The notes under the pieces: generated by a model
What the model was told of the DNA's origin: nothing
What the model saw: the letters and a program-made list of their open reading frames with translations, nothing else
Databases searched by the model: none
Shown: in pieces, positions 1 to 8,636 of the stretch
Numbering within the stretch: position 1 is the stretch's first letter
Layout of the letters: each line of letters starts with the position of its first letter
Made by a program: the position numbers and the translations under genes
From: Saprospiraceae bacterium
GTDB lineage: Bacteria > Bacteroidota > Bacteroidia > Chitinophagales > Saprospiraceae
Length of the DNA stretch: 64,000 nucleotides
Reading direction: 5' to 3'
Assembly: GCA_016787345.1 (NCBI GenBank)
Contig: JAEUUU010000093.1
Location: 1 to 64,000, forward strand

Positions 1-2
1 AA

Positions 3-173
3 GTGCCTGCCACGCTGGGTGGCCGGGGTGTGGGCGAGGCCATAGTGGAAAAAACCCTGCACTACCTCGAACAAAACAAAATGAAACTGGTGCCCTGGTG
101 TCCGTATGTGAAAGCGTACCTGAAAAAACATCCGGAATGGAAGCGGATTCTGGCGCAGGGGATCAATATCTGA
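3..173 (+). CDS. GNAT-like N-acetyltransferase (YjdJ type), 3' end only
   Basis: Only the last 56 codons lie in the window, reading in frame from base 3 to a TGA. The visible part runs from VPATLGGRGVGEAIVEK to HPEWKRIL. The R/G-G-x-G-hydrophobic pattern followed by a long helix is the acetyl-CoA pyrophosphate-binding loop of GNAT proteins. The ending, with a Pro-Trp-Cys-Pro-Tyr-Val strand and a HPEW motif, is typical of the small YjdJ/COG2388 subgroup of uncharacterised acetyltransferases of about 90-100 residues. The substrate is unknown. The gene converges on the next one with a 6-bp gap. Confidence 0.75.
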   Translation: MPATLGGRGVGEAIVEKTLHYLEQNKMKLVPWCPYVKAYLKKHPEWKRILAQGINI

Positions 174-179
174 ACCTAA

Positions 180-953
180 TTATTCGAGCCGGAAGGTGAT
201 CGGGAGGGTGAAAAGTACCCGTACCGGCACATCGTCGATACGGCCAGGCTTCCATCCCGGCATTCGGTTCACTACCCGAAGCGCTTCCTTGTCGATGTCG
301 GGGTCGACACTTTGTTCCAGCCGGACGTTGGTCATGTCTCCGTTCTTTTCCACCACGAAACTGACCAGCACGGTGCCCTGAATGTTATTTTCCCTTGCTT
401 TGGGCGGGTAGCGCAACAATAACCTCAAATACATACTCAAGGCTTCATTGCCGCCCGGAAATTCGGGCAGACTCAGTTCTGCTTCGGCGTACATGTCCTC
501 TTTATACTCCGGTATTTTGGGCGACCCGTCTTCCTTGAAAAAAGCGCCCTGCACAATGGTGTCCTGATCCCAGGTGATCGCAGATTTCAACTGCCCATTG
601 CTGTAAAAAACCTTGTGAATCCCTTGCCTTTTACCCTGCTTATACGAAATTTCCTGGCTGAGTTGCTGGTTTTTGTTCCAATAGCTACACCTGCCGTTGT
701 ATTCATTTTTTGTAAAATTGGAATACTTGACGGCCGAAATGAGGCTGCCATCGGCATAATAGGAGAGCACTGTGCAACGGTTGGTATCCGATGCGTCGAA
801 ATGCCGGATTTCTACAAACCAGGCGCTGTCGCGGCGGGTTTCGGCATAGTATTGATCAAAATAAAGTGTGTCCTGGGCGCTTAGCATACAGGCGAGCAAC
901 AGAACTGACAGGAGGGCTGTTACGCGATGAAGGTTTATCAGTCGAAAAGGCAT
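180..953 (-). CDS. Exported protein with YwqK-like repeats and a C-terminal TonB_C domain
   Basis: 257 residues. An N-terminal hydrophobic signal (about residues 1-26, ending LSAQ) is followed directly by the mature protein, not by the retained anchor and Pro-rich linker of a true TonB. Residues about 85-145 hold MORN/YwqK-like 'GKRQGIHKVFYSNGQLKS' strands. Residues about 178-257 are a TonB C-terminal fold (YPPKARENNIQGTV, then VVEKNGDMTNV, then EALRVVNRMPGWKPG). It is a paralogue of the gene just upstream (990-1781), with which it probably forms an operon (36-bp gap). Function is unknown. I infer a periplasmic or envelope binding protein rather than an energy transducer, because the inner-membrane anchor is missing. 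Confidence 0.8.
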   Translation of the reverse strand: MPFRLINLHRVTALLSVLLLACMLSAQDTLYFDQYYAETRRDSAWFVEIRHFDASDTNRCTVLSYYADGSLISAVKYSNFTKNEYNGRCSYWNKNQQLSQEISYKQGKRQGIHKVFYSNGQLKSAITWDQDTIVQGAFFKEDGSPKIPEYKEDMYAEAELSLPEFPGGNEALSMYLRLLLRYPPKARENNIQGTVLVSFVVEKNGDMTNVRLEQSVDPDIDKEALRVVNRMPGWKPGRIDDVPVRVLFTLPITFRLE

Positions 954-989
954 GTCGAACTTTTTTTAGTGGATTAGAGCGCCGAAAAG

Positions 990-1781
990 TCATTCAAACA
1001 ATACTGGAAAAAGAAAACGATTCCGTTCCGGAACGCCATTTACCTGGTGGGGCTCCCATTTGCCCATATTCGCCACAACGCGCAGCGCTTCCTTGTTCAG
1101 GACTTGGCTTGGGGTTGGCGTGACGATCTTCAAACTGCTGATACTCCCGTTTTTTTCAACGACAAAACTTAAAATGGCCAATTCCGGCTGACCGTCCCGA
1201 AGCGCTGACCTGGGGAAATGCAAGGCACTGCGCAGATAGGCCTGGGGGATGTAAGGCTCGCCCCGGAAGCGCACCGGCCGGATCAAATCCAGGTGCTTTA
1301 TCTCTTCCCAGCTTATTTCAGTCTTTGCACTGCCATCGGGGTGGTAATAATTGCCAAATCCTACCCGGCCGCCCTTTCGGAATTCCTTGCTTTTTAATTG
1401 ACCACTGGGGTAGTAACTGGTTTCGTTTCCTTCCCAATGCCCATTCTGGTACTCCGTTTCAAGGCAGGGTTTGCCGTTGGCAAAATAGAAACTGCACAAT
1501 CCGTCGCGTATCCCCTCAGGATAATCGGAATACCGCACCACGGAGATTATTGCCCCGGTTGTCAGCGATGTTGTAACCGTGCAGCGTTTGGTCTCCACAC
1601 TGTCGCACTCGCGGATTTCCCGATAAATGGCATTGGCCCGGTTGCCGGCCGGCTCGAAGTTTTTGTCGAAATAAAGGGTGTCCTGTGCGGCGGCGCTTCG
1701 GGCTAAAAACAACAATAGCCCGACCATGTACCATAACCGAAAGGGACGGCTCTGTTTGAAAAAGGTGTTTTCCAGTGTCAT
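990..1781 (-). CDS. Paralogous exported YwqK/TonB_C-domain protein
   Basis: 263 residues, with the same order as its downstream neighbour: a signal peptide ending near SAAAQ, the shared 'DTLYFD' start of the mature protein, YwqK-like repeats (YYPSGQLKS and YYHPDGSAKT) and a C-terminal TonB_C-type domain with FVVEKNGSISSL and NKEALRVVANMGKWEP. The two paralogues have diverged considerably, so the duplication is not recent. No classical TonB anchor is visible. The ATG at 1781 is the only start that includes the signal peptide. The role is unknown; shared transcription with the next gene is likely. Confidence 0.78.
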   Translation of the reverse strand: MTLENTFFKQSRPFRLWYMVGLLLFLARSAAAQDTLYFDKNFEPAGNRANAIYREIRECDSVETKRCTVTTSLTTGAIISVVRYSDYPEGIRDGLCSFYFANGKPCLETEYQNGHWEGNETSYYPSGQLKSKEFRKGGRVGFGNYYHPDGSAKTEISWEEIKHLDLIRPVRFRGEPYIPQAYLRSALHFPRSALRDGQPELAILSFVVEKNGSISSLKIVTPTPSQVLNKEALRVVANMGKWEPHQVNGVPERNRFLFPVLFE

Positions 1782-1956
1782 ATCCGATTGATCATAACAT
1801 TGATTGCAGTTGAATAATCATCAAAACCCGAAGTGCCGGACCGGTGCTGCCGGGACCTTCGGGGTCGTCATTTTTTTTACATGAGGCCAATTCAGACGCT
1901 GATAATCCGCGGCCTTAGTGATTGATCAAGCACTTCCAAATGAACCAGGCCATTAT

Positions 1957-2940
1957 TCATTTCCTTCTTCGCCACCACCGAACAACCACGACCACAAACA
2001 ACACCGGCAACACCACCACCCCGATCAATGCAACAGCCAGCCAGGGAAAGTCGAAGCCGCCTACATCGAACGGGCTGTCGAACCGCCGCTCGCGCAACTG
2101 CCACCCGGCCGGATCGCTTTCCGACAACCGGTCGATCGCTGAATACAGAACCGCCGCCTGACTGGTTACTTCCTTAAAATCGAAGGCATTCAGGTGTTTG
2201 CCGTAGGTTGCCACCAGATTGTCGGCCGGCTCAGGCGACAAATCGCGGAACTGCCGCACGATCAGCCGTTTCCGTTCATCCACCCGGTAAACACTGTCGG
2301 GCCACAGACCATCCACATCGCCCCACGAAAGGCCGTCCATCCACTGCAGGCAAAGCAAGCCCTCTCCTATCGGGTGCTGCCAGGTAGCGCCGGTTTCGAG
2401 CACATAAACGAAAGCGTTGGGCTCCTTGTGCCGATACCCTTGCCGCACCCTGGCATCGTTGGTATTCACTATAAAATAAACCTCGATGAAGGTGGTGTCG
2501 CGTGGGGCAAATTGCATCTCCCATACATACCATTGCCCGAAATCCGGGTCGGGATCGGTGAGCAATGGACCGACGGGGCGACCGTCGACCCGTACTGTTA
2601 AAGCCGCCAGGGAATCGAAGCAGTAGTCCAGCCCCAGCCCGTCGATGTCGCTGCGGCCCTGGGCCGGCCAGAGCGGATAACCGGTTTTCATCCGGACGGG
2701 CGCTTTGCCCTCGTTGACCATCCAATACCGGCCCTTCACTACCGCAAATCCGGGGTACAACTGCATAAAAACTGCCTCCCGGGCCATGCGTATCTGCCCG
2801 ACGGCAGCGCTGTCTTCCGGATAATAGGGCTTGAAAACACCGTTGCCGCCGGCAATGTACACGCCGGGCTGGGCAATGTTGGCCCAAGCTTTGCCCGACA
2901 TGGCAGCGACAAAAATCAATAACCAAAACCTGCTTTTCAT
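1957..2940 (-). CDS. Envelope protein with signal peptide and C-terminal membrane anchor, unknown function
   Basis: 327 residues. Residues 1-20 form a signal peptide (ending GKAWA). The bulk is a beta-rich extracytoplasmic domain rich in Trp and Asp. A single C-terminal transmembrane helix (about residues 300-322) is followed by an Arg/Lys stop-transfer tail (RWWRRRK), giving a type I topology. It does not match a family I can name with confidence. It is divergent from the lipoprotein gene at 2978 with a 37-bp gap, so the two may share a regulatory region. Confidence 0.7.
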   Translation of the reverse strand: MKSRFWLLIFVAAMSGKAWANIAQPGVYIAGGNGVFKPYYPEDSAAVGQIRMAREAVFMQLYPGFAVVKGRYWMVNEGKAPVRMKTGYPLWPAQGRSDIDGLGLDYCFDSLAALTVRVDGRPVGPLLTDPDPDFGQWYVWEMQFAPRDTTFIEVYFIVNTNDARVRQGYRHKEPNAFVYVLETGATWQHPIGEGLLCLQWMDGLSWGDVDGLWPDSVYRVDERKRLIVRQFRDLSPEPADNLVATYGKHLNAFDFKEVTSQAAVLYSAIDRLSESDPAGWQLRERRFDSPFDVGGFDFPWLAVALIGVVVLPVLFVVVVVRWWRRRK

Positions 2941-2977
2941 CCTGTGAAAAACGACAATTCAACCGCATTTTTGCCGG

Positions 2978-3712
2978 ATGAGAACGTATTTATTTTACGC
3001 CACCCTGTTCAGCCTGCTCGCTGCCTGCACCGGCGGCCGCCGGGATATCCGTGATTTTTATTTCCCCGTCGAAAAACTCGCCGGCGGAAAAGTGTACGAA
3101 TACGCCTCCACAGAAGGCGATTCCATCCCGCCCGACTATTGGTACTTCCGCTCGGTAAGAGCCGACAGCGGCTTGTTCTTTGTAGGAACCTACTACGACG
3201 AAAACTTCCAGGTCGGCCAACTGGTGCGCGAAAAAATCGGCGACAACGGCAGCCAGGCCCGCGACTACTTTCTCTATTTCCCCGATTCAACGGGCGTGCG
3301 CAACATCCGGGTCAATACCCGGCTCGAATCGCCCGACGTGTTTCCTTTTTCCGTCAAAGACTCTACCGGCGTGTTCCTGTTCAGCCTTCAATTGCAGCAG
3401 CCGGGCGATGCGGGTACCGTGTACCTCATTCGCAACCGGCGTTACCTGGGCAATGCCCCGGATTTTGATTTTAAGGGCAAAAAATACCCCTGCGTCCGGT
3501 TCAGCTTGCGCGAAGCCATCGGCAAATCGGCCGAAGGCGACGCCGAGACCGAAAGCAGGGGTGAGGAATGGTACGCCAAAGACCTCGGCCTGGTGTACTA
3601 CCGCAAAGAAACCGGCAGCAAAGGCCTGATCCGACAGGAATACCGGCTTCGCGACATTATTCCCATGGACGAACTGGAACGCCGCGCCGGTCGGCATTTT
3701 TCACAACAATAG
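2978..3712 (+). CDS. Predicted lipoprotein, unknown function
   Basis: 244 residues starting MRTYLFYATLFSLLAAC. The Leu-Ala-Ala-Cys lipobox puts the lipidated Cys at residue 17. The mature part is mixed alpha/beta and hydrophilic, with WYFRSVRADSG and EWYAKDLGLVYYRKETG motifs like those of small Bacteroidota lipoproteins that fold as open beta-barrels. No catalytic motif is apparent. It runs convergently into the last permease of the export cluster with only 5 bp between the stops. Confidence 0.72.
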   Translation: MRTYLFYATLFSLLAACTGGRRDIRDFYFPVEKLAGGKVYEYASTEGDSIPPDYWYFRSVRADSGLFFVGTYYDENFQVGQLVREKIGDNGSQARDYFLYFPDSTGVRNIRVNTRLESPDVFPFSVKDSTGVFLFSLQLQQPGDAGTVYLIRNRRYLGNAPDFDFKGKKYPCVRFSLREAIGKSAEGDAETESRGEEWYAKDLGLVYYRKETGSKGLIRQEYRLRDIIPMDELERRAGRHFSQQ

Positions 3713-3717
3713 CGTCT

Positions 3718-6156
3718 TTATTCACTTCGCAGCGACCTGACCGGGTCGGCCAGCGCCGCGCGGATGCTTTGGAAACTGACTGTGAGGAACGCAATTGCAA
3801 TGGCCATCAACCCTGCCACCGCAAATGTCCACCAACTGATTTCGATGCGATAGGCGAAGTCGGCGAGCCATAGTTGCATCAGATACCAGGCAACAGGCGT
3901 AGCCAGCACGATCGCCAGCAGCACCAGCCGCAAAAAATCGCCGGCCAGCAAACGGGTGATGCCCGCCACACTGGCGCCGAGTACCTTGCGAATGCCGATT
4001 TCCTTGGTGCGCTTTTGCGCTGCAAGTGCCGCCAGCCCGAACAAGCCCAAAGCCGCCAGCATGACCGCCAGTCCGCCGGCATAGCCGGTAATCGTACTCC
4101 AGCGCGCCTCCGTTTTGTAAAACCGCGCCAGATTGTCGTCGAGAAAATGATACCTGAACGGCAAATCCGGCTCGATGGCCAACCAGTTTTTTTCAATGGC
4201 AGCAATCCCTTCTGATAGGTCGCCGGGCCGCAGCCGCACAAAAAACTGATAAGGCTGATAGCCGTTGAACATGTGAAACATCATGGGTTTCACTTCCTTG
4301 TGCAGCGACAGGAAGTTAAAATCACGGACAACACCGATCACCACCGGGTCTTTTTTCCCCGATTCCGAATACCCTTTGAGCACCTGCCCGGGGGCCGAAG
4401 CCGGCGTCCAGCCGAAGTCGTGCATCATCGCTTCATTAATAATCACCGATTGCGTCGTATCTGCCGAAACCGCGTAATCAAACGGCCGGCCCGACAGCAA
4501 ATCCATATTCAGTACTGTCATGTAGTCGGGATCGATGAAATACTCGAACACCTCCTTGTGTTGACCCTCATATTCAAACCCGCTTCGGCTCCAGCCGGCA
4601 TCGGCGCCCAGCGACAACTCCGAGGCGCCTACGCCTTCCACGGCCGGATTTGCCGCCAATGCCGCTTTAAACAAGGGATAAATACGCCGGGTATCGGCAT
4701 CGGAGGCATCGACGATGAGGACGTTCTCTTTGTTAAAACCCGGATTTTTTTGTTGCAAAAAATGCAGTTGCCGCAGCATAATGAGCGTGCAGGCGATCAG
4801 ACCAACCGATAGTACGAACTGAAACGTGACCAGACTTTTGGTAAACAAACCAGAGCCCGACAAGCGGATTTTACTTCTCAAAGCTTCCAGGGGCCGAAAG
4901 CCGGACTGAACCAACGCCGGATAGATACCTGCCAGGAGGCCGGTGAGCAGGGTTAGTCCGGTCAGCATCCAGCCCAGTTCGGGGTACAATTGAAAATCGA
5001 AGCGCAGTTGCTTGTCTGTTAATTCATTCAGTGCCGGCAAAAATGTTTTGGCCAAAACAAAGGCCAGCAGCATCGAAATGCCGCTCAGCAGCAACGATTC
5101 GGTCAAAAACTGAGCGGCGAGTTGCCCGCGCCGGGCGCCGATCACTTTGCGTACCCCAACCTCCCGCGCCCGGCCTGCCGAACGGCCAATAGACAAGGTG
5201 GTAAAATTGATACAGGCAATCAGCAACACCAGTCCGCCCAGACCGAGCAAAATCCAGCCGTATTTCGGGTTGACCGGCGCCACGGCCCCGCCGCCAATTT
5301 CCGGCTGAGTATGCCAATCGGTCAGCGCCTGCAGGCGATAATTTGTCGGATCGCCTGCGCCCGCCCATTGCCCGGCACTACGGGCCTCCTCGGTTTCACC
5401 GGGGTGGTATTTGTTGTAAAACTGCTGCAGACGCGCGCTGTCGCTCGCCAATCCGCTGCCGGGTTTTAGTTCAACCAGGGTAAAGTAGGCCGAACGGTTC
5501 CAGTTGTTCACCCCGCGTTTTCCGTATTTTGAAGCCGCATGACGCTCAAAAGAAGCCAAAAAATCGAAACGGATACTCGAATTGGGCGGCGGGTTTCGAA
5601 CGACGCCCGAAACGACAAACGGCTCGAACACGTCCGCAACTTTGATTTCCAGTGTTTTTCCGGTCGGGTTTTGTTCTCCAAAATAATCAAGCGCCGCCTG
5701 TTCGGTCAGAACCACGCTGTTGGGGTCCGAAAGCGCCGTTTGGGGATCGCCGTATAACAACGGAAACGCCAATACGGTCAAAAACCGGGCATCCGCGTAT
5801 AGAACACGCGGCTTGGCAAGCAATCTGGCGGATCGAACGTATTGTTCGCCCCAATCGCACAGGCGTACATAGTTGAGCACGTCGGGAAAATCGGCCTGCA
5901 TGGCCGGTCCCAGCGGCATGGGCAAATAGGGGTCGGAGGAAGCCTCTTTGCCGTTGTAAGGCAAAATATGGCGATAGACGCGGTAAATGCGCTCCTTGTT
6001 GACGTGAAAACGATCGAAGGAAAACTCGTCGTTCACGTGTAGCATCAGGAGCGAAAAACACGCCATGCCCAGCGACAGGCCGACAATATTGATCGCAGTA
6101 ATGGCTTTGTTTTTCCACAAACTGCGCAGGGCGATCAAAAGATTGGTTTTCAGCAT
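3718..6156 (-). CDS. ABC transporter permease, MacB_PCD/FtsX type (fourth of four)
   Basis: 812 residues with the duplicated Bacteroidota layout: TM1 near residue 25, MacB-like periplasmic domain (about 40-240), three TMs in an FtsX domain (about 285-400, containing GRSAGRAREVGVRKVIGA), a second periplasmic domain, then FtsX domain 2 (about 690-805, containing KRTKEIGIRKVLGA). These E-G-[IV]-R-K coupling segments contact the ATPase. It is the last gene of the minus-strand cluster, 11 bp after its neighbour. Its 3' third is almost identical at DNA level to that of the gene at 6168, although the N-terminal halves differ. Substrate unknown; such permeases work with LolD/MacB-like ATPases in envelope export or mechanotransmission. 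Confidence 0.9.
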   Translation of the reverse strand: MLKTNLLIALRSLWKNKAITAINIVGLSLGMACFSLLMLHVNDEFSFDRFHVNKERIYRVYRHILPYNGKEASSDPYLPMPLGPAMQADFPDVLNYVRLCDWGEQYVRSARLLAKPRVLYADARFLTVLAFPLLYGDPQTALSDPNSVVLTEQAALDYFGEQNPTGKTLEIKVADVFEPFVVSGVVRNPPPNSSIRFDFLASFERHAASKYGKRGVNNWNRSAYFTLVELKPGSGLASDSARLQQFYNKYHPGETEEARSAGQWAGAGDPTNYRLQALTDWHTQPEIGGGAVAPVNPKYGWILLGLGGLVLLIACINFTTLSIGRSAGRAREVGVRKVIGARRGQLAAQFLTESLLLSGISMLLAFVLAKTFLPALNELTDKQLRFDFQLYPELGWMLTGLTLLTGLLAGIYPALVQSGFRPLEALRSKIRLSGSGLFTKSLVTFQFVLSVGLIACTLIMLRQLHFLQQKNPGFNKENVLIVDASDADTRRIYPLFKAALAANPAVEGVGASELSLGADAGWSRSGFEYEGQHKEVFEYFIDPDYMTVLNMDLLSGRPFDYAVSADTTQSVIINEAMMHDFGWTPASAPGQVLKGYSESGKKDPVVIGVVRDFNFLSLHKEVKPMMFHMFNGYQPYQFFVRLRPGDLSEGIAAIEKNWLAIEPDLPFRYHFLDDNLARFYKTEARWSTITGYAGGLAVMLAALGLFGLAALAAQKRTKEIGIRKVLGASVAGITRLLAGDFLRLVLLAIVLATPVAWYLMQLWLADFAYRIEISWWTFAVAGLMAIAIAFLTVSFQSIRAALADPVRSLRSE

Positions 6157-6167
6157 CTTGATTTTAT

Positions 6168-8636
6168 TTATTCACTTCTCAGCGACCTGACCGGATCGGC
6201 CAGCGCTGCCCGGATACTTTGAAAACTGACGGTCAGAAAAGCGATGGCTATCGCCACCAGACCGGCAAGGGCGAATATCCACCAGCTGATTTCGGTCCGA
6301 TAGGCGAAGTCGGCGAGCCAAAGCCGCATCAGATACCAGGCCACGGGCGTGGCCAGCACAATCGCCAGCAGCACCAGCCGCAAAAAATCGCCGGCCAGCA
6401 AGCGGGTAATACCCGCCACACTCGCGCCGAGCACCTTGCGAATGCCGATTTCCTTGGTGCGCTGCTCGGTGGTGAACGCCGCCAGACCGAACAAACCCAG
6501 ACAGGAGATCAGTACAGACAACAGGCTGAAAAGGCCGGCAATACGCCCTACGCGTTGTTCCGCCTGGTACATACGGGCGAATTCGTCGTCGAGGAAACTG
6601 TATTTGAACGGCTGGCCGGGCGACAAACTTTTCCATTGGTTTTCCAGGGCAGCAATGACCGAAGCCGTTTCGGCGCCCTGATAGCGGAAACTAGCCATCC
6701 CTCTCGAACGCCCCAACTGGAAGCACAAGGCGCCGATATTGTCGCGCAGACTTTCAAAGTGAAAATCTTTCACGACACCGATGATGGTCAGTTCCGTATA
6801 ATCGTCGGGGCCGGTCTCGCCGGGCCGGTAATCGACGTCGAGGGTATAGATTTTTTGCCCCACGGGATCGGCAAAACCAAAGCGGCGGGCGGCGGTTTCG
6901 TTGAGGATAACCGCGCTACTGTCGGTCACGCGGGCCGGATCGAAATTGCGTCCCTGGCTGATTTCCATTCCCATCGTTGGGAGATACTCGCTGTCGACCC
7001 GCCAGCGCTGCATACTCACGGAGTTGTCGGTGTCCAAAGCCCTGACTTTTGAAAAACCCTGGTCGCTGCGATGCGACGGCACCGGCAGAAAGCCCGAAAT
7101 CGTGGCGTTTTCGATGGCGGGATGGCGCAACATTTCGGCTTTAAGGGTGTAAAGTTTGTCGCCCAGGGCATAGGCGTTGTCGAGCACGATCACCCGACTT
7201 TTGTCAAAACCCAGTTTTTTTTGCTGAATAAAATTCAACTGACGAAACACCAGCATTGTCGCAATAATAAGGGCCACCGAAATGGCAAACTGAAAAACCA
7301 CCAGTGCGCCCCGCAGACCGCGTCGCCCCTGCACGGACGCCTGCCCTTTGATCACTTTTACCGCGTCGAAAGCGGAAAGGAAAAACGCCGGATAAGCGCC
7401 GGCCAGCAAGCTCACCAGTACGGTACCCGTGCCCAAAGCCAGCCAAAAACCGGGCGCCGACCAGGGTATATCGAGGGTGCGCCCGCTGAGCGCGCGGTAC
7501 CAGGGCATGGCAACTGCCGCCAAAACCAGGGCAAACACGACGGCAATCGAGGTAAGCACCAGCGATTCGCCCAAAAATTGCCCGACCAGCGCCGAGCGCC
7601 GACCACCGAGCACCTTACGCACGCCGATCTCGCGCGCCCTACCTGCCGAACGGGCGGTCGCCAGGTTCATAAAATTGATGCAGGCGATCAACAGAATAAA
7701 TACCGCGATGGCACTGAAAATCCATACGTACCGAATACTGCCGTTGGGCGCCAGTTCGACCGTTAGGTCGGAGTACAGGTGAATATCGCCCAGATCCTGG
7801 AGGTAGTAGCGGGCATATTGGCCCGTTTTTTCAAAATCCGAAACCGAAGTACCCAGCATTTGCTGGACGGCTAGTGCGATTTTTTCATCCGACAGGCGGG
7901 CATATTTTTCTCTGAAACGATCCTTGTCCACACCTTTGCGCAGCAAAAAATAGGTCTGGAAATTGTTGTTGGAAGCCCAGGCCTGCGGATCGTTTTTGAC
8001 TTCTTCATTGCCGTTCATGGACAACAACAAATCAGCCCGGAAATGGCTGTTGACCGGCATGTCTTCAAAAACGGCGGTGACCGTGCGGCGCTGATTGTTG
8101 TCCAGCACCAGCGTTTTACCCAGGGCCAGTTGCGGCGAGGAAAAATATTTTTCCGCACGGCTTTTCGACAACGCCACGGCATCGGGTGCGGTCAGGCAAC
8201 GCCCGGGATCGCCTTCGATGACCCGCAGCGGAAATACTTCAAAAAAACTGCTGTCGACGGTCAGAACCTCTTCTTCCCGGATGTTCTGCTGGGCCTCGCC
8301 GTCGCGGCGCACCAGGAAACTGCCGTAGTCGCGAAACCGGCACCAGGCCTGTATTTCGGGCAGTTCGCGGGCTGCCTGCGGGGCCATGGCCGACGACACG
8401 ACGGCCAGTTCGTAGTGGTGGCCGGCGAAATTGATGTCGGCCGCGGCGCGAACGATCCGGTCAGCCTGCGGATTCCAGCGGTCATAACTGAGTTCGTGCC
8501 CGACATAGAGGGCGATCAGCAAAGCTGCCGCCAGCCCTATCGCCAGCCCGGCGATGTTCAGACCGGAGTAGAGCCGGTTTTTGCGCAGGTTGCGCAAGGC
8601 AATCAGAAGATTTGTTTTCAGCATCTTAATTTTCAT
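6168..8636 (-). CDS. ABC transporter permease, MacB_PCD/FtsX type (third of four)
   Basis: 822 residues. The layout is MacB_PCD plus FtsX repeated twice, with coupling segments GRAREIGVRKVLGG (first half) and QRTKEIGIRKVLGA (second half). The chosen ATG directly abuts the TAA of the upstream permease (TAAATG) and has a GGAG seven bases upstream, one of the few good Shine-Dalgarno sites here, which suggests translational coupling. An internal ATG four codons later (8624) would give the same MLKTNLL start as the downstream paralogue. The C-terminal ~100 residues are nearly identical to those of the 3718-6156 gene. Confidence 0.9.
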   Translation of the reverse strand: MKIKMLKTNLLIALRNLRKNRLYSGLNIAGLAIGLAAALLIALYVGHELSYDRWNPQADRIVRAAADINFAGHHYELAVVSSAMAPQAARELPEIQAWCRFRDYGSFLVRRDGEAQQNIREEEVLTVDSSFFEVFPLRVIEGDPGRCLTAPDAVALSKSRAEKYFSSPQLALGKTLVLDNNQRRTVTAVFEDMPVNSHFRADLLLSMNGNEEVKNDPQAWASNNNFQTYFLLRKGVDKDRFREKYARLSDEKIALAVQQMLGTSVSDFEKTGQYARYYLQDLGDIHLYSDLTVELAPNGSIRYVWIFSAIAVFILLIACINFMNLATARSAGRAREIGVRKVLGGRRSALVGQFLGESLVLTSIAVVFALVLAAVAMPWYRALSGRTLDIPWSAPGFWLALGTGTVLVSLLAGAYPAFFLSAFDAVKVIKGQASVQGRRGLRGALVVFQFAISVALIIATMLVFRQLNFIQQKKLGFDKSRVIVLDNAYALGDKLYTLKAEMLRHPAIENATISGFLPVPSHRSDQGFSKVRALDTDNSVSMQRWRVDSEYLPTMGMEISQGRNFDPARVTDSSAVILNETAARRFGFADPVGQKIYTLDVDYRPGETGPDDYTELTIIGVVKDFHFESLRDNIGALCFQLGRSRGMASFRYQGAETASVIAALENQWKSLSPGQPFKYSFLDDEFARMYQAEQRVGRIAGLFSLLSVLISCLGLFGLAAFTTEQRTKEIGIRKVLGASVAGITRLLAGDFLRLVLLAIVLATPVAWYLMRLWLADFAYRTEISWWIFALAGLVAIAIAFLTVSFQSIRAALADPVRSLRSE

